A DNA stretch of 26,925 nucleotides. It comes from RGIG464 sp045643185 (lineage in GTDB: Bacteria > Myxococcota_A > Bradymonadia > UBA4248). A program made the position numbers and the translations under genes. Below, piece by piece: positions 1 to 6,167 of this stretch; within the stretch, counting starts at the first letter, position 1; each line of letters begins with the position of its first letter. The DNA is taken from assembly GCA_045643185.1 (NCBI GenBank), contig JAZUKH010000175.1, positions 1 to 26,925 of the forward strand, read 5' to 3'. The notes under the pieces are model-generated. The model was given only the letters and a program-made list of their open reading frames with translations, was not told the origin of the DNA and did not search any database.

Positions 1-79
1 GGGTAAATGATCGCATCAAACCTCCGTATGAGTAGCTGTTCAAATCATCATACACCGGATTGATGCGGTCTTTCTTCAT
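1..79 (-). CDS. Hypothetical protein, N-terminal fragment (runs off left edge)
   Basis: Reading the minus strand from an ATG at 79 to the window edge gives an uninterrupted 26-codon frame beginning MKKDRINPVYDDLNSYSY. An in-frame ATG three codons upstream (position 88) is an alternative start. I do not recognise the family, and the fragment is too short for a domain call. There is no clear Shine-Dalgarno directly before the ATG, but a short frame with a good SD ends one base upstream, so translational coupling is possible. It would be divergent from the phosphoesterase lipoprotein at 168. Confidence is low because only 79 bases are visible. Confidence 0.35.
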   Translation of the reverse strand, partial: MKKDRINPVYDDLNSYSYGGLMRSFT

Positions 80-80
80 T

Positions 81-131
81 TTATGCATTTGAAACGATAA
101 TCTGCCGACTTCCCCCTCCCAAAATTCCCAT
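81..131 (-). CDS. Possible 16-codon leader peptide upstream of the left-edge gene
   Basis: The minus strand has GGGAGG at 138-143, then six bases, then an ATG (129-131) opening a 16-codon frame MGILGGGSRQIIVSNA with TAA at 81-83. The next ATG, starting the left-edge fragment, follows after one base. The SD quality and tight stop/start spacing are what suggest a translated leader. It could equally be chance, since the frame is very short and the sequence gives no attenuator structure. Confidence 0.2.
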   Translation of the reverse strand: MGILGGGSRQIIVSNA

Positions 132-167
132 ATCAATCCTCCCAAATTTCGCCAAGAAAACATCCAG

Positions 168-2597
168 ATGAAAACACCCATCCCGCTTATTATTCTCACA
201 ACCTGCCTGTTTGGCTGTGCCCACGACACGAAGCAACAAGCGCCATTGCCAACGACACCGGTCACAACCGCTGACGAGACGAATGACACCATTCCCGAGC
301 AAGCGACGACCGAAACGGACATGCCCCACCACGAGAGCCTGGAGAAGCCTCAGGAAGAAGAAAAAGGCAGCGAAACGGAACAAAAAATAGACACTGAACA
401 TAATATTGAGGCAGAACAAACACCGGAACCAGCCTGCCAACCACCCGCGACAACAGACCCGACGCAACCTTTCTCGATCATCGTTTTGCCAGATACGCAA
501 CATTATACTATGACCGAGTCCGGCATTTATCAAAAACAAATGCAATGGATCGTCGATCACCAAAAAAGCGAAAATATACAATTTGTATTACATCTCGGAG
601 ATGTTACAAATAATAATATTAACAAACAATGGCAAATTGCATCCGATGCACACAAATTATTAGAGGACGCATGTATTCCTTATGTTGTTTCGACTGGCAA
701 TCATGATTATCTAAAAAGTGCCGATGCAAATGACAACTCAAATTTTGGACGTTCGCGATCATTATTCAAATATTATTTTAATCAAAAGCGTTTTTACGAC
801 CAACCATGGATCAAACAGATCATAGATGATACAAATATCGTTGCTGAATTTAAAATAGGCGAATTACAATTTCTCGTTGTTGCTATAGAGTACTCGCCGA
901 GAAAAGACATCATGTGTCAACTTGATCAAATAATACAAAAATATCCCAACCACCACGTTATCGTGACGACCCACGCGTTGCTCAAGCGAGGCGCCACAGA
1001 AAAGTTCGACCGCTATGCCCCGTCGCACTATGCCATGTTCGTCTCATTTGGCGCAACAGGAAGCGAGACGATCAGTGAACTCATCGACCGCCACAGCAAC
1101 ATTTTTATGGCGATCAGCGGCCACGTCACAGGTTCCGAGCACCGCATGCATTCGCATTTCAAGAATACGCATCAATACGCGGAACTGCTCGTCGACTATC
1201 AGGCCGAAGGCCCGTGCCGGGATGAAGCATGTCTGGCCACGAGTTGCGACGATCAAGCCGATGGCGGCAATGGCTGGCTGCACCAGATCACGATCTATCC
1301 GAAAGCGGAGCGCCAGAGCGACGGCTCGCTGGCACCCAATGTCTTTGTGAAACCGATCACGGTGTTGGAAAATGACCAGTTTGTGAACCAGAAGCCCGCA
1401 TTTTACTGTTCTGAAATGTCACCGGCCGAGAATCGGAACTATTACGACGCCGAGCCGACTGGCGCTGACCACACGTATGCCTTTACCTATGATTTTGACG
1501 CCGTGGGACCGTATCGATACGATGTTTATGAAAACAATACGAACTTTGGCATTCGCAACATAAACACGCAGAGCGAGGGCCAGCATACGAATGCCCGCGT
1601 TGCCGTGGCGCCGGATGGCACATTTGTGAGCGTTTGGACGGATGAACAGAATGGTCAAAAATCGATCCATGCGCGAGGCTTTTGCCGTGGTGGCTGCTCG
1701 CAGTGGCCGGAATTTGCGGTCACGGATGGAACGCACGACGCCGATCAGGCCGACATCACGCTCAATGCCCAGAATCAGTCGCTGATCACGTGGCTGGAAC
1801 ATGGTCAGGTGTTTGGCATGCGCGTCAGCGCTACGGGCGAACGACTGGGTGAGGCCATTCAACTCACGCCGGTCAATTTACACGCCCAGACCTACGCCAT
1901 GCATACCAACGCAGCCGGTGAGACCGTCATCATCTGGCTGGACGACGCACAACGCGTGTTCCACACGCGCCTTTCGGCAAACGATGCACGCACGACGCCA
2001 GTGAAGATCGCCCAAAACGCAGCCGCCACGCGTCCCGACGTTGCCGTCGATACCGACGGCAGTTTTGTCGTCAGCTGGACAGAACTCACTGCGGATGGCA
2101 TGCCTCACGCCATGGCCCGTCTATTTGCTCCAGACGCCTCGCCCGTGGGAGATGCGATCAAGCTGGATGACGCGACCAGCAGTGACCAGGCCGCAGTTGC
2201 CATTGCCGCAACGGGCGAACGTCACATCGTCTATGTCGCCGAAAACGACGACGCGCATCCTCTTTTACTCACCACGCTCGACGCACAGGGGCACGTGCTT
2301 CGCCAAAACATGGCGGTCACGCCTAACGACGAGTTTGCGCAGCAACCAGACGTGTCAACGACAGGCGATCAGATCGTCATCACGTGGTCTGCGCCCAAAA
2401 TCGAATCAGGCAACGTTCGCATGGTGCGCGTCCAGAATGGCGTGCTCAAAAATGTTTACAACATCAGCTCGATCCAAGAATCCGAACAGCGACACGCACA
2501 AGTTGGCTGCAACGCCACAAACAACTGCGTTTTTGTGTTCGAAGACGACAACGACCGCGACGGCCGTTACCAGATCTTTGCGCGTGGCACGAACTGA
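168..2597 (+). CDS. Lipoprotein: calcineurin-like metallophosphoesterase with C-terminal beta-propeller-like repeats
   Basis: The N-terminus is a lipoprotein signal peptide with lipobox LFGC (Cys17), followed by a Thr/Glu/Pro-rich spacer to about residue 95. Residues ~102-330 carry the calcineurin-like metallophosphoesterase signature in order: D109-T-Q, G144-D145 (HLGDVTNN), G177-N178-H179-D180, H269 (TTHA) and G318-H319 (GHVTG). This is the usual two-metal ligand set. From about residue 475 to the end, roughly seven units of ~48 residues repeat a pattern of xVAV-x-x-D-G-x-F-V-x-x-W followed by an (M/A)RL/F strand, suggesting a seven-bladed propeller, perhaps for substrate or surface binding. 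The substrate is not predictable. The SD before the ATG is weak. Its stop lies one base from the stop of the convergent peptidase gene. The DNA for residues ~115-265 is visibly more AT-rich than the second half. Anchoring in the outer or inner membrane is inferred from the lipobox. Confidence 0.85.
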   Translation: MKTPIPLIILTTCLFGCAHDTKQQAPLPTTPVTTADETNDTIPEQATTETDMPHHESLEKPQEEEKGSETEQKIDTEHNIEAEQTPEPACQPPATTDPTQPFSIIVLPDTQHYTMTESGIYQKQMQWIVDHQKSENIQFVLHLGDVTNNNINKQWQIASDAHKLLEDACIPYVVSTGNHDYLKSADANDNSNFGRSRSLFKYYFNQKRFYDQPWIKQIIDDTNIVAEFKIGELQFLVVAIEYSPRKDIMCQLDQIIQKYPNHHVIVTTHALLKRGATEKFDRYAPSHYAMFVSFGATGSETISELIDRHSNIFMAISGHVTGSEHRMHSHFKNTHQYAELLVDYQAEGPCRDEACLATSCDDQADGGNGWLHQITIYPKAERQSDGSLAPNVFVKPITVLENDQFVNQKPAFYCSEMSPAENRNYYDAEPTGADHTYAFTYDFDAVGPYRYDVYENNTNFGIRNINTQSEGQHTNARVAVAPDGTFVSVWTDEQNGQKSIHARGFCRGGCSQWPEFAVTDGTHDADQADITLNAQNQSLITWLEHGQVFGMRVSATGERLGEAIQLTPVNLHAQTYAMHTNAAGETVIIWLDDAQRVFHTRLSANDARTTPVKIAQNAAATRPDVAVDTDGSFVVSWTELTADGMPHAMARLFAPDASPVGDAIKLDDATSSDQAAVAIAATGERHIVYVAENDDAHPLLLTTLDAQGHVLRQNMAVTPNDEFAQQPDVSTTGDQIVITWSAPKIESGNVRMVRVQNGVLKNVYNISSIQESEQRHAQVGCNATNNCVFVFEDDNDRDGRYQIFARGTN

Positions 2598-2598
2598 T

Positions 2599-3675
2599 TC
2601 ACTTCGTAAACGGACCAAAGTGACGAAGGTTTTCGGGCAGCTCCGAGACTGGACGCGCGTCGGCCATGCTTTCAAGCCTGGCTTTGCGAATGCGTCGACG
2701 ACGCACGAGCGCGATCACGAGCGCCACGCCTGCAAACACCGACATGTAAAAAAAGATCGCGTCGCCCGAACCAAGTGACGCCAAAAACGACTTTTTTTGA
2801 GCCATGACATCGTGCCAGAGCGCAAACGCGGCGTTGGGTGAGCGATCAAACGCGGCTATGAACGCGTCGTTGAAGGGTTCACCCTGACTCACGCGCGTGA
2901 TCAACTGGCGAATCGAGTCATCACCAAATGACTTGGCGAGCCACGACGTGAAATGCGCTGACTCTGCGTAAGCCAGTTCGACCGTGGCGCCAGTCTTGCC
3001 AAACGCCGCGTCGATCGCGTTCAGATCGAGTAACTGGCCATTCATCGAAGCCTGTGCCAGCGTTTCAGCCCGGTTGATCCCCCAGTCGTCGGTCGTCAAC
3101 ATCGCAAGCCCCTCGTAAAACCAGTGAGGAAAATACGAGTCGCCGGCAACGCGACGCAATGCCACGTGATTGAGTTCGTGCGCCAATGTGCGTTCCGGCT
3201 CGATGCGCGTCGTGCCTAACGGCTTCAAACGGATCAAAATCACGTCGTCGCGCAGAATCGACAGACCAGATGCCCATTCGGGCGCACGCCCAGGGGCTTT
3301 TTGAGCCTCAAAATACGTGTTCAGGCTGCCAAGCAGATAGATGTGAACGCCTTCCACAGCTTTTTCGGGCAAAAAACGCGCGTTTTTGAGACGCGCCATC
3401 GGCGCCGACTTGATGACATCCTGCGCACGGCGTTCGTAGGCCATTTCATAATAGAAGTGCAGTGTTGCAGCATCCTGGTGCTTGAGCCGTGGCACCGCAG
3501 GGTGCTTGATCTGTGCCTCGCGCCCCATCCACGCCGCGATCTGATCGTCGCTCAACACGAGCATTTGCGTTTCGGCCAATGCCGTTTGCGCCAATGCACG
3601 AGTCGGCTGCACACTTAAAAGGCCGATCAAAATCAGCCCTGTGAGCGCTATGAGTCGAAGGATCACTCGTTTCAT
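2599..3675 (-). CDS. Membrane-anchored HExxH zinc peptidase (peptidase MA-like)
   Basis: This 358-aa protein starts with a signal/anchor segment (residues 1-30, MKRVILRLIALTG..., ending ALAQ-TALA). The metal site is HELNH at 166-170, followed 18 residues later by W-F-Y-E188-G-L-A, the third zinc ligand typical of gluzincins of the peptidase MA type. The motif TLAHELNHVALRR is characteristic. Near the C-terminus, residues ~305-324 form one transmembrane helix followed by RRRRIRK, so the catalytic domain should be periplasmic with a ~34-residue cytoplasmic tail. The physiological substrate is unknown. Its gene converges on the phosphoesterase gene with a single base between the two stop codons and no visible terminator. 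The SD is weak and the start is the first ATG of the frame with a good signal sequence. Confidence 0.8.
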   Translation of the reverse strand: MKRVILRLIALTGLILIGLLSVQPTRALAQTALAETQMLVLSDDQIAAWMGREAQIKHPAVPRLKHQDAATLHFYYEMAYERRAQDVIKSAPMARLKNARFLPEKAVEGVHIYLLGSLNTYFEAQKAPGRAPEWASGLSILRDDVILIRLKPLGTTRIEPERTLAHELNHVALRRVAGDSYFPHWFYEGLAMLTTDDWGINRAETLAQASMNGQLLDLNAIDAAFGKTGATVELAYAESAHFTSWLAKSFGDDSIRQLITRVSQGEPFNDAFIAAFDRSPNAAFALWHDVMAQKKSFLASLGSGDAIFFYMSVFAGVALVIALVRRRRIRKARLESMADARPVSELPENLRHFGPFTK

Positions 3676-3917
3676 TCGTCAAAAAGCACTGACGTGCCCC
3701 TCACCAGAGTTGCCACCATAGCAACCTCCTCAAGAATAAACGCTATTTTGCGTTTGACAAGCACCCCACACATCCAGAATACTCAACCGACGAAATGCGC
3801 ATACAAACCTACACAAGCGCACACATCACCACACATTCACACAATAACCGAATTTTATACGACAAAAATTTGCCAATTATGTATTTCATTAAACAATTCT
3901 GTTGAGTCATAAACATG

Positions 3918-3959
3918 GCGAGTGTAAACTTGCTAAACGTTTTACGCGAAATCACTCGC
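3918..3959 (+). promoter_or_regulatory. Inverted repeat in the glgC leader
   Basis: GCGAGTG (3918-3924) is the exact reverse complement of CACTCGC (3953-3959), and within it GTAAA (3924-3928) faces TTTAC (3941-3945). The element lies 27 bases before the glgC start and just upstream of its SD GGAGG (3973-3977). It could be an RNA hairpin in the glgC leader or a protein-binding site. The rest of the 310-base gap (3676-3985) is AC-rich low-complexity sequence followed by AT-rich DNA. TTGCCA (around 3871) with AACAAT 16 bases downstream is a possible but weak promoter. No gene is convincing in this gap. Confidence 0.35.
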
Positions 3960-3985
3960 AATCGGATCAGATGGAGGAATGACGT

Positions 3986-5266
3986 ATGGATGAAGTCGTA
4001 GCAGTAGTTCTTGGAGGTGGGCGAGGAAGTCGATTGTTTCCGTTGACGCACGAAAGGGCCAAGCCGGCTGTTCCGCTGTTTGGCAAATATCGTCTGATCG
4101 ACATCACGCTTTCCAACTGCATCAATTCTGGCATCAATCGCGTTTTTGTTTTAACGCAATTTTTGAGTGCGAGTCTTCACCGTCACATTATGATGACGTA
4201 CAAATTCGACTCGTTCTCACACGGTTTTGTTGAGATTCTTGCAGCCGAACAGACCGAGAGCGGCCAGGAATGGTTTATGGGCACGGCGGACGCTGTGCGC
4301 GCCACGCTTCATCACATTCGTCATTTTGCAAGTCGCGAGACGTTGATTTTGTCGGGCGACCATCTTTATCGTATGGACTACTCCAAAATGGTCCATCACC
4401 ATCGCGATGTCGAAGCCGGTCTGACGATTGCTTCTTACCTCGTCAACAAGGACGATGCGTCGCGTATGGGTCTGATGCGCATCGCAGACGACGGCACTGT
4501 GCTTGAATTTGTCGAAAAGCCCAAAGATCCTGTGGTCATCGAACGTTTCCGCGCTCCCGAATCCATGTGTCGCTCGATCGGGCTCGACCCTGCTGATGGC
4601 TGGTACCTTGCCAGTATGGGCATCTACGTCTTCGACAGTGAAGTTCTCAAAGAGAGCCTCCAGACGGACGACAACGACTTCGGCAGTCAAATCATCCCGG
4701 GTCTACTTGGCAAAGTTAAGATCTCGTCCTACCTACACCACGGCTATTGGGCCGACATCGGGACGATTCCAGCCTTCTATGAAGCGAACATTCAGGCGAC
4801 GCAAAGCCAGCCGCCGTTCCCGCTTTACAGCCCGAAACAGCCTATTTTTACGCACATGCGTTCACTCGCCCCGTCGCGCATCATCCGCTCCGCGATTCGC
4901 GACAGCCTCGTCGCTGAAGGCACGGACCTGCACGGCGCGATCATATCTGACTCCGTCATCGGCGTCCGCTCCGTCATTCGACCGGGTGCGACCCTTAAAG
5001 AAGTCGTCATGATGGGCGCCGACTACTATGAAGAAGAAAATCCCAAAAACATCGATACGTCGGCGCCCAACTACGTGCCCATGGGCATCGGACGCAACGT
5101 CACGATGGAACACTGCATCATCGATAAGAACGCCCGTATCGGCGATGGCGTCATCATTCGTCGCCAACCCGAAGGCTCCAACCTCGATGGCGATGGCTAC
5201 TACGTTCGCGATGGTATCACCGTCATCTCACGCGGTGCGACCATCCCCCCAGGGACGGTTATTTAA
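3986..5266 (+). CDS. glgC: Glucose-1-phosphate adenylyltransferase (ADP-glucose pyrophosphorylase)
   Basis: The enzyme makes ADP-glucose and pyrophosphate from glucose 1-phosphate and ATP, the committed step of bacterial glycogen synthesis in the cytoplasm. The 426-aa length is normal for the family. The N-terminal nucleotidyltransferase domain has LGGGRGSRLFPLT (9-21), KPAVP (26-30), WFMGTADAVR (96-105), SGDHLYRMD (123-131) and FVEKPKDP (about 175-182). The C-terminal third has the hexapeptide repeats of a left-handed beta-helix, including the IGRNVTMEHCIIDKNARIG segment typical of the cyanobacterial/plant-like branch. The ATG at 3986 has an SD (GGAGG) at eight-base spacing. No other glycogen gene lies nearby, so it is probably monocistronic. 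Pyrophosphate it releases would be a substrate of the pyrophosphatase at 10176, but a functional link is only inferred. Confidence 0.96.
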   Translation: MDEVVAVVLGGGRGSRLFPLTHERAKPAVPLFGKYRLIDITLSNCINSGINRVFVLTQFLSASLHRHIMMTYKFDSFSHGFVEILAAEQTESGQEWFMGTADAVRATLHHIRHFASRETLILSGDHLYRMDYSKMVHHHRDVEAGLTIASYLVNKDDASRMGLMRIADDGTVLEFVEKPKDPVVIERFRAPESMCRSIGLDPADGWYLASMGIYVFDSEVLKESLQTDDNDFGSQIIPGLLGKVKISSYLHHGYWADIGTIPAFYEANIQATQSQPPFPLYSPKQPIFTHMRSLAPSRIIRSAIRDSLVAEGTDLHGAIISDSVIGVRSVIRPGATLKEVVMMGADYYEEENPKNIDTSAPNYVPMGIGRNVTMEHCIIDKNARIGDGVIIRRQPEGSNLDGDGYYVRDGITVISRGATIPPGTVI

Positions 5267-5289
5267 CATTATATATATGAATTGACGTG

Positions 5290-5319
5290 ATCTGTTCAGC
5301 CTCCAACGGCTGAACAGAT
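5290..5319 (+). terminator. Hairpin terminator after glgC
   Basis: ATCTGTTCAGCC (5290-5301) and GGCTGAACAGAT (5308-5319) form a perfect 12-bp stem with a six-base loop, 23 bases after the glgC stop. The T tract after it is short and interrupted by GGG, so it is not a textbook intrinsic terminator, but its position between convergent genes supports termination or 3'-end protection. Confidence 0.6.
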
Positions 5320-5341
5320 TTGGGCTTCGGATACCTTCGGT

Positions 5342-5373
5342 AAGGGGAATTTGTACAAATTTTAAAGCCCCTT
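5342..5373 (-). terminator. Second hairpin, probable terminator of the His-tail lipoprotein gene
   Basis: AAGGGG (5342-5347) pairs with CCCCTT (5368-5373) around a 14-base palindrome AATTTGTACAAATT (5348-5361). It lies 27 bases beyond the stop of the minus-strand gene at 5401. Read on the minus strand it gives a stem followed by mixed sequence rather than a clean T run, so terminator function is probable but not certain. Confidence 0.4.
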
Positions 5374-5400
5374 CACCCTACGAACAGCCCACGTCTGCAT

Positions 5401-6075
5401 TTATTCATGCGCCACATCTGCGGCGTGTTCCTCAACATGGTCATGGTCTTCCAAGGCATGATCGTGATCGTGATCATGGTCATGGCCTTCTACGATTAGA
5501 TCCTCGAACACACCTGGACGAGAATTGAGCTTCAGTGTGTACTTGACTGAACCAGGCTGCTGATCCGTCGTTTTCGGATAGCGCAACTGTTTCATGGCGT
5601 TGACCAGACACTCATTCAAACGATCTTCGCTGATTGCTGGCTCAAACTCGACTTTATCCACACCACCGTTCGGCAAAACATCGACTTTGACCGACGTAAT
5701 GATCTTGTAATCAGGGGATTTGACCAAAGCATTTTTGTAGCAGATATCCATCGAGGATTTGGCAAAGAAATAAGCATGGTCGGTATCACGAGCAGACAGG
5801 TTGTGTGTACACTCATCGGTATTCATGGACACATCAATGACAGGCGGCGCTTGGAACTTTTCAGCCGTTATATCTTTTTGTAATTCAGCGACAGCAACTT
5901 TGCCTTCTTCATTCGTGTAGTCAACACGAGCGGCTATCTCTTTAGCCTGTTCGGCAGTGATCTTTGGACTATCAATATTTTTCGCGGCCGCATCTTCCGG
6001 CGCATCCTGAGCCGGCTTTGGTTGTTGGCAGGCACACAGCCAACAAAGAGGGATCAAAATTAATAATTTCTTCAT
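5401..6075 (-). CDS. Lipoprotein with AgmX/PglI-like C-terminal domain and His-rich tail
   Basis: The 224-aa product has a lipoprotein signal (MKKLLILIPLCWLCAC, lipobox LCAC, Cys16) and an acidic, Ala-rich spacer to about residue 70. Residues ~110-190 contain a CYKNAL...V-x-V-x-V-x-P-x-G-x-V...LNECLVNAMKQLRYP pattern. This resembles the C-terminal domain of AgmX/PglI-type proteins of myxobacteria (TonB-C-like fold), recognised by motif only. The last 29 residues hold nine histidines, mostly alternating HD (GHDHDHDHDH, EDHDH, EEH, AHE), a likely metal-binding or metal-buffering tail. The SD AGGTAA precedes the ATG. The gene is convergent with glgC and divergent from the exonuclease gene. It may act at the cell envelope as a metal-binding accessory protein; the exact role is unknown. 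Confidence 0.75.
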   Translation of the reverse strand: MKKLLILIPLCWLCACQQPKPAQDAPEDAAAKNIDSPKITAEQAKEIAARVDYTNEEGKVAVAELQKDITAEKFQAPPVIDVSMNTDECTHNLSARDTDHAYFFAKSSMDICYKNALVKSPDYKIITSVKVDVLPNGGVDKVEFEPAISEDRLNECLVNAMKQLRYPKTTDQQPGSVKYTLKLNSRPGVFEDLIVEGHDHDHDHDHALEDHDHVEEHAADVAHE

Positions 6076-6132
6076 AACTTACCTGATATGATTCTGGGCA
6101 CTGTCCAAAGCAGTGCAGTGACTAAAAATTCA

Positions 6133-6167
6133 CGCGTTTTGAGCCATCGCGAATGGCCCAAAACGCG
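6133..6167 (-). promoter_or_regulatory. Strong inverted repeat between divergent genes, overlapping the upstream ATG of the exonuclease gene
   Basis: CGCGTTTTG (6133-6141) and CAAAACGCG (6159-6167) enclose GCCAT (6143-6147) and ATGGC (6153-6157), giving a 15-position stem with one mismatch and a five-base loop. The single A/C mismatch on the plus strand becomes a G.U wobble on the minus-strand RNA, so folding would be complete only in minus-strand transcripts. It also contains the ATG at 6153, so it could be an operator, a hairpin masking translation, or a terminator for readthrough. Confidence 0.4.

Noticed and set aside
3694..3912. 72-codon plus-strand frame upstream of glgC
   Set aside because: AC-rich low-complexity sequence, no SD and no recognisable protein.
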